Assembly (NCBI GenBank): GCA_963681505.1 | Contig: OY811980.1 | Span: 3,752,263 to 3,816,262, forward strand | DNA from: Eunapius fragilis | Taxonomy: Eukaryota > Porifera > Demospongiae > Spongillida > Spongillidae | Reading direction: 5' to 3' | Length of the DNA stretch: 64,000 nucleotides | Shown: positions 22,444 to 36,275 of the stretch, in pieces | Numbering within the stretch: the stretch's first letter is position 1 | How the letters are laid out: each line of letters begins with the position of its first letter | Made by a program: the position numbers and the translations under genes | Notes under the pieces: generated by a model | Databases searched by the model: none | Told to the model about the DNA's origin: nothing | What the model saw: only the letters and a program-made list of their open reading frames with translations

Positions 22444-24955
22444 AGGATCCTTTCCACAAATCTGAACAGGCACACAATCACTTGCTGCTGATTCATCCTC
22501 AGGTTTGTTAGCATTGTACAGATGTTTGCAAAATGGTTTGACTTGTGTGTAGTAGGAAGATGAATATTCCACAAAAGCACCCATAAGAGTAAACATACTG
22601 CGTATGTACCCTGTGATTAGCCAAATAAATAAACCATACATTAATAGGCATACAGCACTATGTTTGTATTGTGAACATTGCTATCACCATTAGTTCCTGA
22701 CCAAACAGCCAGATGAAATGAATAACATACAAGAGGCCTTGTCTGGTCTTGCTATTAAACACACCATTAGAGTCATTCTAGATCACAGTAAATTATCAAC
22801 CCAGCTTAATCAAGAGGAGAAACTAAGTGTAATCGTCCTCATATCAATTTTCCTTTCCTCACGTACAAAGTACCTTTCTGTGGTATGATCTTGGTTGATT
22901 GACGGCTTGGTAAGTCCCATAGCCTGATTTCACCATCCATTGATGATGAGATAAGTACAAGTTGTGTATTGTAGTAAGAGACAGTCAACCCTGTTATGGC
23001 TTTTCTGTACATGCAAGTTCAGCAGTATAACATCCTGACAAAAGCAACACTGAACAAACTTACGTATGGCCATTAAAATATGTGCATTGGTTACAATCAC
23101 TTCCAGAGGTTCCATCTAGTTTGTGGGATTGCACTGTGTTCTATATGGAGGCATTGATTGCAAATCACCTCAGTAGAAATAAAACATACACAAGTGAACA
23201 TTTGTCTTAAACTGCTTGACAAGTCGTTTTTCAATTCCCCAACATGCACTATTGTAATGCATAAAACTATATATGTGATATACTGTAGCAACCTTAAGAC
23301 ATATAAGAACAGTGATTGTAATAAGGAGCTTATCTGTGATATAATCTACGAAGTACTAAATTGTACATGCTGGCTAAGCAGTATGCATAAGTGGATGGGG
23401 AAGGGCACCACATGTCCCCATACCTGTAAAAAAAGGTTAACTTGTGCAATTTTTCCAGTCACCCCACCAACAAAGGCCAATTGCTCTGCTTTGTCCATTG
23501 CTACACATGTCAGCGCCATATCAAACAGGAAGGAACAAAGCAACTTTCCTGAACAGATTTCATACAGCTGCAAAGGACAAAATAAAACAGAATAATAGCT
23601 ATGGACACAGGTTCAGTTATGATCAACAGCTGTCATAAATCATTTCCCACCTTGCAAGTCTGATCAATTGAAACAGTTGCTACCCTACACTTCAAACCTC
23701 CAAAGCCACACCATATGTCTGTTATTGGTAATGAATGATCAGACCATATGTGCCTCACAGGAGAGAGGGTACGCGGAAATGTTCCCTTCATTGAAGAATA
23801 AGGTAGTGTAAATCCACTAGAAATGTTTGCTTCAGCTAGTAGGCTGAAAAAAAAGACAGATAATATTATATTCCTCCCATACAAAGATCAAAATATTGAT
23901 CATTGCAACATTGGCTTTATAGCAAGCTTAGTACATGTAATGCATCTCAACAATCATCTTAGTATATTGCAGATCGATGCATGTAGTGAGCATAGAATAT
24001 GTACGGTAGTACCACATATGTGATGCATGAGAACAAAAAAGCATCAATGTATCAGTTATCACTGTGCTAAAGTTAAACTGTTGTACACACCTTCCTAAAA
24101 CACAGATTTCCACAAATGCTGCATTGAAAATGCATATTCTGCTTACTTGCTAAATCTCCAAATGATAACCCTACAATCCCTTCCACCTGATATTAAGTGC
24201 ACACCATCATCAGAAAACTTCAGAGTACTTATTGTCTGGTAGTGGTTACTAGCCACAGCCAACAGATGCCCTGTACACACCTGCAAAACGAAAATATTCC
24301 ATAGTGTTCAACTGTACTAACAAATTATCGTTTTGGTCTAAATTGATGCAAATCTTTTCTAGAAGCTGAAGTTGTCTGAGCCATTATTTCTTAGCCTTCA
24401 TTTGTCAGTCAGCAAATATGTAGTCATACTGATGTACACATGACAGAAGATTTAATATAAAGTGGGAAACTTAATTTCCTAGCGTTACCTCCCAAACATA
24501 AATCTTCTCTACCACAGCAGCAACACAGAACATTCCATTTGGAGAGCAGACCAGGGCTGAAACCAATCCCGGGAGAGAAATCTTGCTGAGTGCCTGTTCC
24601 TACACAAAATAATTCAAGGCTGTGGTAATTACATGTTGCGCCTTATTACCGTTGCCATTTCCCTAAAAACACAAAGGTAGTTGGCACTCCAGTTGCTAAT
24701 AATGTACTGTGGTGAAATTTAATGATCCCCCATTAAAAAATTTACCTTACGCAGATTCCAGACACAAAGAATCGGCTTTTTTTGCAAAGCACAAAGTAAA
24801 TAATTGGAGCTCAAGTGTGTAATGCATGTAGCGCCTCCTTCTACGTCAGAGCTCTGACAATTGTACACTTTCTGGATTGTCCCGGTAAAAGGATCGCACG
24901 CGACAACCCTTAAACATCTTGCACCCTCCACAAGGCAAAAGACGGATTCACTCAT
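22444..24955 (-). CDS. WDR18: WD-repeat protein WDR18 (Ipi3 homolog), C-terminal exon not found
   Basis: Exons, minus: 24955-24746, 24599-24489, 24280-24147, 23843-23651, 23567-23424, 23140-23064, 23004-22874 and 22610-22444, all phase-consistent, giving 389 aa so far (human about 430). Family-specific stretches are [76 protein letters not shown] and [20 protein letters not shown]18 forms seven WD blades and acts with PELP1 and TEX10 (the Rix1 complex) in late nuclear maturation of the 60S ribosomal subunit. The usual C-terminal leucine-rich coiled coil is missing from the model; the donor after 22444 (GTGAGT) shows at least one further exon exists. It is head-to-head with NIPBL. Confidence 0.92.
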
Positions 24956-25207
24956 ATCCCTGATTATTCCCTGCCTTAATTATTATTTCGTAGTTAATTA
25001 ATAGAACTCTTTGCCAGGCGGGAATAACTCAGCTGGAGGTGTGTACAAGTCTAGTACATAATGAAATTTCCACCAGTCAGTTTTGTAGTGTCCCTAAGAT
25101 AAGCGCCAAAGTTACTGAAGACTCCTCTTCCAAATACAAACTATTCCTGGACTGATTACGGGATAGAGCAAGAGAATAAGCCGGAAGCCGGAGCGGGGCA
25201 GAAAATA
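24956..25207. promoter_or_regulatory. Putative bidirectional promoter (WDR18 / NIPBL)
   Basis: 252 bases lie between divergent start codons. An ATTAATTATT-rich patch at 24977-25002 is followed by more GC-rich sequence nearer the NIPBL start. No canonical TATA box at a fixed distance is evident. Confidence 0.55.
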
Positions 25208-25496
25208 ATGCAGTCAGGCTCAAACCATCGCGCGTTGTTCACCAGCCTAGCTGGAATTTCTCCCTTAACTGACGGTAAGACGGATAGTTGTAGGTTGGTT
25301 TAGGACACGACTAGCGACTAATAGACGATGCCGTATCTTTAGAGTATTAATGGAAAGTTTTGCCTAATTACTTTTTAACCTAAGAGTCTCATGCCCAAGC
25401 TGCATAAGTATGTAATATGTGTATGAAATACCATTCTACCTACTTTTATGAGTATTGCTAGGTCACATGTAGGTTTTCATGTGTGTGTGTGTGTGC

Positions 25497-25534
<38 letters not shown>

Positions 25535-28500
25535 GTGTATGTATAATAATATATACATATTTCACCCATCTACTGTAGTGTTGGTGGATCTTCCGCTCCC
25601 GTCACATTACTCCACATTATTGGAGCAAACTGTTACTGGAAAAACTCCTCTCACTGCCGAAGCAATGAAAGTAGTAAATAGCAATGATGTCTCCCTCAGC
25701 ATGCAAATAGCAAATGCATTGACTGCAGTGGATTGCGGCTTCTTGTGAGTGCAGATCTTGTTTACAGCTGGCTTCATGTCATTATATTGCAGAAAACTTA
25801 AGATGCCAGCAACTTGGCAACCATACTCTCTTATCTCTGATTGCCCACCATTAATCCAAGCTGTGATTAACAGCAAGCTGTTGCATCCATTACTGAAAGT
25901 CAAGAAGTTGGATCCAGGTAATTCAATTTCAACTTTAATGTTTATTGTGTGTTCATACTGTGTTGTTCAATGTACAGTACAGTACAGTAATGAAGTGATG
26001 ACAGAAGCAGTAGCAAACACCGGGGTGCGAGGTGATGAGTGTGCAACAGAGTGTGAAGGCAAGTGAATGTTGCATACATGTAGCCTGTTTTAAAAAAAAA
26101 AAAACACACATGCTTGCTCATCATTTTATCAGCATTAGTAATCTATGTACATGTACATTTTTATGTTGATTGTGTGTGTGCACAGGTTAGTGATTCTTCT
26201 TTCTCTAGACTCAGCATTCCAACCTTTGCATAGAACTGGTGTAAAGGTTTCAAGAAGTCATTCGGGTGGAAGGAAAACACCCAGGGACTCAGACATAATC
26301 GGCAAACCATTAAAGAAGTCCAAAATCTTGTCCACGGCTGGTACTCACAAGAACAAAAAGGCACCAAAACCTCGAACCTTGGTAGTTTCAATAGAACGAG
26401 TTGCTGTTGGTACTCTCCCAACTCCTTTGTCACAAAAAGAAGATACAGCCAATCAGTTGCCTATAAAGTTTCCACGGTCTAAGTTGAAGGGCAAATTTGC
26501 TTCTCCAGTGCCACTAACAGGTAATAGAAGCAATGATGGCTCGCTTTTGAACAGGATGGCCATAGAAAACATGGATACAGCATTGCCAAGTTAGTAGGGC
26601 TGAGTTTATTCTGTGTTCTTATTCTGTTTTTTTTTTTTTTTTTTTTTGCAGGTAGTGTTAAAAAAAGCAAGAACAGAAAGGCATCTGTATTAGGTATTAC
26701 TAATTGGTACATCATTTTATGGTTATGCAGTAGTTAAATATTGATGTACACGTGTCACTATTACATTTGCTATGTTTTTATGAAAACAATATGTGCATTA
26801 ATGTATATATTCTCATAGGGATGTACAACTAATGTGCACTAAAAAAAACCCCTAAGCATTTGGTATATTGATCATTGTTATACTGGTACATGTACTGTTG
26901 TAGATCTGTATGTACACTTATATTTATAGACATGGACATGTGTTCAATTCTGCATTAGATCATTCAAAGGCCAATAACTTAAAGCGTTTCACTGATTTAC
27001 TTGGATCTGTATTTGACAGTGAAGACCACAGTGATGGTAAGCATTTGCCTATCATCATTTTTGTATGCAGTCTGGAGGTCTGAAGTTTTTGTGATAATGA
27101 AGATAGGAGGGGTGTGATTAATTTATATACATGTACCTTCACCCTGCTATTCAACTGTCCATCTTACTGCAAAATAATAACAGTTGCACTGGTGTTTAGG
27201 ATAATGCTTCATTGAATGGAGCAGTAGAAGCCAAAATTATGCCATACCACCAAACTAACCTTTAGCTTATGGTCCCTGCCCACCCTTATTTTTTGAAACA
27301 ACTTTGAAGAAGATTTTGCATACTAAAGACCAGCCAGGCCGCTATGGGTGAACAGTACAAGGATTGGTGCGTTCTAAGTCAATCACATCGAACACTGTTT
27401 GAACACAAGTTAGAACTGCATGAAAGGAGAACTGATTTAAGGTCACTAATAGTGTTAACAGTGGGGCATTCATTAAATTAAGGACTACAACCACTACTGC
27501 CCCATTGTATGATGGTTGGAGCCACAGAGACATGTAGATCTTTGGAGCACACTATGAGTTGAGAGGGTGGAATTCCCTCATTGTGTGACATAATTGGAAC
27601 TGTTCTGAAAGCTGCAAAATTTATAGCCTACAACCTTCTCTGTGGTGGGAATAGGTAACCACCCCAACCTACCCCCCTTTTCCTATGGCGAAGATTCTCC
27701 TCTGTCGAACCTTCCTAAAAGATTAGAAAACGTAAAATGACAATGGAGTACAATCTGTATACAGTGCTGTTTAAGAGTTTCTTTTCAAAGCACATGGAAG
27801 GAATCGATGTACATGGAGTGGGAATAATGCTGTCCTGAAGTCCTAATCACCCACCTGCTAGTATGCCATAAATATGAGGACCAGAAACGACCTTATCATT
27901 ATAGAATAAACTAATAGTCTGGTCTTATTGACAAGAAGGGCCCAAGTGATATGTCAAGTCAATTTCCTACCTAGTCATTATCATGCCTTTCCCTTTTTTG
28001 TTGCTGACATGTTCAAGCCATGAGAATAACAATATTACTAGTATCTTTGGTGGCAGCTGTTAGTTATCGGACCTTGTAACGTCGGTACCTGCATCAGTAA
28101 GACACCAAAATGTTTTCTCACATATAGCAATGATGTGGTATGTTGTGTTAAAAAAATAGGAACCTGATAGCGCCAATATTTCAGAACATATATCGATTTG
28201 ATTTGGATGCTATAGATATAAATGAACATATGAATTTAATTATCTTAATTAATAAAACATGAAATACATACAATTAAATAATACTTAAGTTATTAAAATG
28301 AAGTCATAAAGAGGATCAATAAGTCAAGAAAAAAATTTACTCCACCAGAGGAGCACCATTATCCAACCCCAGCCCACTTTTCCATTTGGTATGTGACCCT
28401 AGGCTCACTGCTCGAACCCCTGCAAAAGCAAGTCGTGATCTGATGTAAATGCTGGTACCAGAATAGGCTTTATCCCACTAGAAGCGACAGGGCAGTGGCC

Positions 28501-31500
28501 ATGTGCTTTAGGAAGTGACTTGGTTAACAACTCTGCAAAAGCTCTTCCAACGGCTCCACCTGGCAAATTGAACTGCTTACCATTGAAGAATGATGCCATT
28601 CCATAGAGTATACCAGGTTGTGTTGACGCCAATCGCATATCGATTTGTTCTGTTGTCAAAACCGCTCCAAATGCGTCCTCAAACCTGTCACATTCAAACG
28701 AACCAGATGGAACAGGTGTAGTAGCAGTCAACAGGCGAAAACCAGTGCAGTTAGAAGAACACATATTAGATGAGAAGGGTAAAGAAACACACGTATTTGT
28801 TCAACCGGCGAACACTTGAACCGTGACAACGTGGTCTGTGTACACGAAACGTACCATCTCGTTTCAGAGACACTAAATGCTGACAAACACCACAACTAAC
28901 CGATAACCTGTCCACAATACCCATTTTCTCGTAGAATGTTAATGTTTCGTATGATTGTATGCTGTTTCAGTATATTGTGTTAACTATCATTAAAGAAAGC
29001 TACATGCATGTTTGTTTCACAACATTTTAATTGTATGGTACAGTTATGTTAATTGTGTCTCTCGTGTAGGAGATGTTGCCCGATCACTTATATCCCAAGT
29101 TGTTACAGAAGTCGCAAAACTGAAGCAGCAAATGATTTTGAATCAGGTTGGTGCGTTAATGCGCTTGAGTTTATCAGAACTGTAAAACTTATTATTAAAT
29201 AGGTACCTGTAGATGACCTCGTAAAATTGATCACCTTGATGGACAAGCATGTATTAGATGCTGCTCAACTACACCTAAATTCTTCATCAGTGAGTTATAG
29301 TTAGAAGTGTAAGGAAACTGATGCACTATTCCTGCTTCTATGTGCAAAGGAGGATGGAGAGTATGAAGGTCCTAAGTGGCGGGAACAGTTGAGAGAAAGA
29401 ATATTGCGATCTTTGGATGCGTCTCTTGTAATTTTGCACATCACAACTGCACCAAATATGCCTCAGAAGGTTCATCTGGAAGAGGCAATTGAGCAGCTCA
29501 TATCCTTGACCAAATTCCATCTGGAAGCCAATATCTATCCAGAATTTGATCCTGTGTATAGGGTTGAGAGCAAAGGTAGTTTTATTACCTCACAAGGCAG
29601 TAGCATAAAATAGAAAATCAGCATTATTTGCGAACCCGAGACAGTAATTATTTTATCGTTCAGAACGTTTGGTTGGTGAATTTAGAATTATTTATAATTG
29701 TAGTAATGGGTTGGACCTTTTCAAATGCTAACACTAATTATGCAAGCCCTGTGCCAATGGCCCTATTAAAACATTTGTTGACATTTGCAAGTTGCTTTAT
29801 TACTTTCATGAAAAGAAATTTTTATTCCTTTTATTCATGTAAAATTTAGTATTGTTTTTACTAAATTGATTTTATGACATACAACAAAAAAAAAAAAAAA
29901 AAAAAAAAACGAAATACATATAGCACAATAAAGAACCAAAAAACTTTAATGGACCTTCGCCTCTACAAGGTAATAGTGTATTGTGGGTGATGATGAAAAA
30001 AGACCTTGTCTCTCAATTGCACATTTTAGTTTTTTTTTTTGTGTGTGTTTGTCTCATTTTTTTGTTTTGGTTCCTCGAATGGGCAGAGGGAAAGGGAGGG
30101 GTGTTGTATTAAAATGTCTGTTGGAATAATAGATATACATATGCTATTGTTGTGTGGGGTACATTTATTTTTTGTTGGGAATAGATGTATAATTTTTAAA
30201 AAATAAGCTGAAAAACAGGGGTCATATTTCACTAAGGATTGGTTGCGTGGCTGATATGTTATTGCTATTGCCAGCATCATTTAAGGAGAGCATGACGATT
30301 TTGCATTTTGCATTCTGCAGTGAGTAATAGTTGGTTTTGTTGTTTTGTTAGAAACTGGAGTTATGCCCAAGCAGAAGCGACGGTTCACTGGAGCCAGTGC
30401 CAACAAAGATGTTTTAGCTGTATATCATAAACTTGTGGAAGTAGTGGAAAACCTTGCACTTCTTGTAGAAGCACAACCACTCACGGACACAATTGTACTT
30501 CAGGTATTATGATTATTTAATTGCTATGAATTGTATCAATGTATATACATGTAGACTAAATTTAGACTAAATGTTTGAAGCTTTGTAGTGCACCTAAGTG
30601 AGTGCATTTATGTCAGTCTGAGCTTGTGGATGTAAAACTAATGCATATGCGTGTATTATATGTATTGACAACAAAAAAAGCAGTGTACATCACACTATAC
30701 CTACCAATGTGAACTTGGTTTTTGTATATTTGCACAGATCTCATCTCTAGGTGTTTCTTCATTTTTTGTTGAAAACATCAGCGCTCTTCAATTAAGTGCA
30801 TTGAGGCTTGCCAGAGCGGTGAGTGCTGTACTGTTATTATATCTGGATTTTGCGATGATATATATATATTTATATTTGTTTACCAGTGTATTGTATAACA
30901 TATTGTTACTATAAGCTTACAATTCACAGCTAGTGAAATCCTTAAATAGTATGTAAGTACGGCCCAATTGTTCAGGTTATAATTATTTCTTGTGCTTGTG
31001 CTGAATTTTTGAAGTCCCATTTTTTTGCAATCCCTGTTTGTTTAATTTTTAGGTCTTCTCTCGCTATGAAACACATCGTGATTTAATCATGGAGGACATT
31101 TTTGCATCATTGGCACGGCTTCCTACATCCAAGAGAAATCTGCGTACATTCAGGTTATTGTTTGTTCTTTCTGTATATTTCATGATTGTGATGGGACTCA
31201 TTTGTACTCATAGGCTGGCTAACAATCAATGTGTACAGATGGTGACAGCATTAATATTGCAACTTATTCAATGCATAGTTGCACCGCCACCTGTTCAAGG
31301 TGGAACACCTCATGAAGACAGTATTTTGGGTGGAGAAGAGAGTAAAACTAAGAAACAAGTAAGTTTTGTTAGTGTGTATGCATTTTACGTGTTCATTGAC
31401 ATGTGCCTGTGTACATGATTTGATAGTATTTTTAAATGCTGGCACTTTGTATTTAAAATATTCATTGTATTGCATGTATAATCCTTATACAATACTATTG

Positions 31501-34500
31501 CAGTTTATGTATTGAAAGATGTATTTTAAAACCCTGCACTGCACTACCCTTCTGCTGCATGTTAATATACAGAATGCTAAGTTTTACCACAATACTCTTC
31601 AGTATCATACTATACGATTTTAACAACATGTGTATTTAAACAACGTAATTGTGGTGAATTATACATGAGGGTGGTGTGTATATTATATACATTGCAGATA
31701 TTATGTGTAATGAAAGGAAACGTACATGTATGCATGTGTGTATACTGTATTACACCATTTGTATGATACATATAAAGACTTATTACATCTGTCCATATTT
31801 AGGCTGATGTGGATATTCAGGTGGTGAATAGCTATGAACTTGCTCTGAGAACAGGAAAGAACTTCTTATCGACATTCATGCGAAAGTTAGTCAAATCATG
31901 CATTGAAGTATCCTTTTGTCTTAATTCAAGATAAATTTAGCATACAAGTAGTTGTGTATTATCTAATATTGTACATTGTATATGGAACAACTAGTTTACC
32001 TTTTTGGTGCAAAGTGATTGCACATTTCCCGCTCAATTTCCACCAATGATTTAGGCAATCGTCCCATCAATTGTATGGGAGGCCGGTATGTAAATCATTG
32101 GAGCAAATTGTGTGGTGAAAATGGGCACTCACTTTGCATAGCTACATGTATGTATATCTTTGCAACAGGAAGAGTAAAAATTAACTAACAGGACAAATCA
32201 AATGGTGCATGATCCCTCTATGTACATGTAAGTACAAAATTAAATTTCCCTGCCGAAGATATGGTGGGTGGAACCCCAAGGGCTATCGGACGTTGCAATA
32301 CTGCTAATGCAAGACCCCAAAATCTATTTTACCATACAGAAATGGTGTGTTGATAATAGGATCAATATTAATTATTGTTCAGAAGTTATAGCGATTCAAA
32401 TACATTTTGGTGTCTTACTCATGCAAGGTACCGACATTACAAGGTCCAATACCCCATGGGGTTCCAAACAGCCTTATCATCAGGTAGGAGCACCCAAATA
32501 GCTTTAAATTTGGTATGTACATATTCTTCTGTTTGTTAATTTTTACTTCATCTGTTACGGAGACATACATGTAGCTGTGCAAAGTGTGCACTTTTTCCTG
32601 TTCTATTCACACCAATGATTTAGGCAATTCAATGTATGGGAGGCGGGTGCCTAAATCATTGGTAGTGGAAGCCGTTCACACATTTAGCACAACTATATCT
32701 ACGTAACTGATGAAGTAAAAATTAATAAACGGAAGAGTTCAATACTGACAGATCACCTCTACATGCACTCCAAATTTGAAGCGATTTGAACACTCCTACA
32801 TGAAGATGTGGTGATTTTGAACCCTTTGGAGTATTGGATATCATAACCTCGGTACTCCACATGACTAAGACATTTTCACGTATCAAAATGGTGTGGTATG
32901 CTGCTTGAAAAAATAAAGGCAATAGCGCGGATGATATATTGATTTAATTTGGATGATATATATATATACGAATTCACAAGGCCCATTTTCTTGTAGAACG
33001 TTCTGTATGTATATACATGGATATTTTTCGTGTGAACTGTCCCATTTGTTTCAGTGTACATAACTTTTTTATTTCTGGGCAGCCATATAAGTTACTATTC
33101 TACTAATTAATTAGACATTGATTGTGGGTGTGATTAGTGACCAATGTGAGCGTGTTACAGTGCGCAGTGCCTGACATTCTAGCAATGTTTTCATAGGTGC
33201 TGTACTGGAAAGGATGAGGAAGACTTCCGTCCATTGTTTGAAAACTTTGTTGCTGATCTTTTGACAACGCTAAACCTTCCTGAATGGCCTGCAGCAGAAG
33301 TTCTTCTAACACTGCTTGGAATGCTTTTGGTACGAATTAAATCATAGCCGCACTTGTGTAATATATTTGCGTAGTATAGGATAAACCAACTGTTTAATTG
33401 AAGGTGCATGTCATACACAATACAACTATTAAAAACTGTGCATAATGACATTACAAATACTTTATCTAGTCTGAATATTTTACACTATTAATAATTGAGG
33501 CAAGGCAGGTATCAGCCAATAATAATAACTTTTATTTTGTGGGTTGTTGTGTACTTGGTATATTCAGTAAATGACAATATATAATCAACCATCTGAACAA
33601 ATCAATAGTACATGTATGAGTGAGATTCTCTGTACTTACCAATTTAAAAGAACGTTGGACACTCCTCCAGAGTGGTATATATGGGGCATTTTGAACCTAT
33701 GGGATATCTACATGTACTTACATTTGTATGAGAGTGAATGCAAGTCACCAATAAATGCAATGCATGTTGTACACCATTGATTTGATTTGTCTATACATAC
33801 AGGTACATGCCTTTATGAATAGAAGCAATGAAATGAGCCTCAGGCTAATTGCTTTAGATCATCTTGGAGTGATTGCAGCTCGTTTGAGACATGATGCAAT
33901 CATCAGTATTGAACAAGATCACGATGAACTGATCAATATTTTGGCTCAGGTATATGTTTTTGCATTCCAGTGTATTCGCAGTTTTGCTGGAATAGATTGT
34001 GGGCTTTTCTTATTTGTTATAGATGTGGTGCACATACATGTATAATTGTAGGCATGCAGTCAGAGTTATGCTGCCTTGATCCTTTATGTTACATCTTCAT
34101 ATAGTACTGTACTAAATAAAGGAATCTTATTTGTAGATTCTGCAAAGCAAGTTGGAGGTGGGATTATTAAGACCAACTGGTAGCAAGATGATGGTATGTC
34201 AATATTAAGAATTGTATTACTATTTTTCTACGTCTGACATTTCACAGGATGCATTTTCAGAAAATGCTCAGCACTTTCAGAAAGCCCTAATTGCTCACCT
34301 TACTAAGAGATGCCATGTGGACCCAGCATGTGGTGTAAGTTTGTCCATTGGTTGTTGCTATGTGTGTGAATGGGTACAGTATACTGCATGAATGAATTTG
34401 TGATATACCATAATGGCTTGAGTTTTATCACTAATGAGGTATTTTGACAAAGGCACGTCCCAACCGGTGGGGTGGGTGTAATTTTCTAATTACTACAGCA

Positions 34501-36217
34501 CACTGCATTATTAGACAAGACTCATTACTGACATTTAAATATATATATCATAATTTTTACAGTATGCACGAGATTTTTATCTTGGGCAATGGCTGCGGGA
34601 TTGTCAACAAGAAATGGAAAGGGTTCTTACTGGATCGAGTCAGCCTGAATTCCCTGTTGATTCTATTGGGTTGGAGGGATTCCCAGCTCCTTCATCAGAC
34701 AAGGCAACAGCATTGCAAGATGCTGAGCAAAGAAAGGAATTTTTGCATAGCATGCTCGATAGAACAGAGCTGGACATAAAGTATGTTTCTGGGCTATGTA
34801 GTCTAGCAACAATTAAATGCAATGGTACAAAATATTTTACTGTGTAAGCATATTGGTATGCATTGTGATTCCAGTCTGTTTGTTATGGTACAATCTTGCA
34901 TGTGGCGATAAAATTAATCCTGTTGTCCGTATTATTCGTTATTCTTATGTAATACCATTAACACTGTAGAGAGCTAGAAGATGTTCTTGATGAAAAAAGT
35001 GCATGTACTGTTTCGCGATTTCTTGGATCCTTCAGAGCATTAAGCAAGAGCTTTAATACATACCTACAGCAGGTAAAGTTGAAGTATATGGTTTGAACAA
35101 GTACAATGTAGTAATTCATTATGCATATCTGCAGCTGCTGCGTGTTCTAAATGAACCTGCAGTACATGTTCGAAGCCGAGCTATGAAGGCACTTTCCACA
35201 ATTGTTGCAGCTGATCCTAGTCTACTCTCTAGGGTAAGAGTAGGCATGAATGTGTAACTTCTTTACCTATGTGTTTGGGTATATATACATGTACATTATA
35301 TTCGCTGTCTGAATACTTCACTTAGAAGATTGTTCCATCTCTTAATCATGTTGATCCCAACCAAATAACCAGTCTTACATGTATAACTCTGTATACTACT
35401 GTAGTGACAAAACTATCAATTTCTAATAACTTGACATTGGTTTATGGTGTATCGGTGGTGGGTTTGCTATATATGCTGATACTGTGATCATTATTTTCTT
35501 TTAAGCTCGATCTTCAAAGAGGTGTTCATAGTCGCTTCCTTGATCAGTCTACTCTGGTAAGAGAGGCTGCTGTAGATCTTGTAGGACGTTTTGTGCTCAG
35601 TTGTCCTGATCTGGCGGTGCAGTACTACGAGATGCTTGGAGAAAGGATATTGGTGAGAAGATTTTTCATTGGATTTTGTTATGTTTGTACTTCATCTTTT
35701 ACATTTAGGTGTGTGGTAGATGTAACATTTGAGAGCCTTTTCCCTGCACTATCTTTTCATGTAATAATTTCTTGTACATATAGTTCAGTTCTGCTTTGTG
35801 AATTGCAGTACTTGGATGTGTGGGAGGAACACAATACATGTAGTTTTGTCTGACTTTTGTTTGATTGATTTTAGGATACTGGGGTCAGTGTGAGGAAGCG
35901 TGTCATCAAGATCCTGAAGGACATCTGCATAAATCAGCCAGACTTCTCAAAGATTGATGAGATCTGTGTTAAAATAATGAAGCGGATTAATGATGAAGAA
36001 GGAATTAAAGTTTGTCTTACATGTAGTTGCATATTTTACTGCATACGTTTTTTAACCCATATGACAGCAACTGGTCACCACAGTATTTCAGCAGTTGTGG
36101 TTCACATCTCCAGAGGGTTCAAACAGAAAGGATGTTCTATTGAAGAGAGCAAGAAACATTACCAATGTGGTGAGCAGAGCAAGTGTTAACATATTTTATT
36201 TGCTATCAATATATGTC

Positions 36218-36275
<58 letters not shown>

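Noticed and set aside
22681..22900. Plus-strand open frame containing [20 protein letters not shown]
   Set aside because: It overlaps the WDR18 intron between confirmed minus-strand exons and has no start, splice signals or family.
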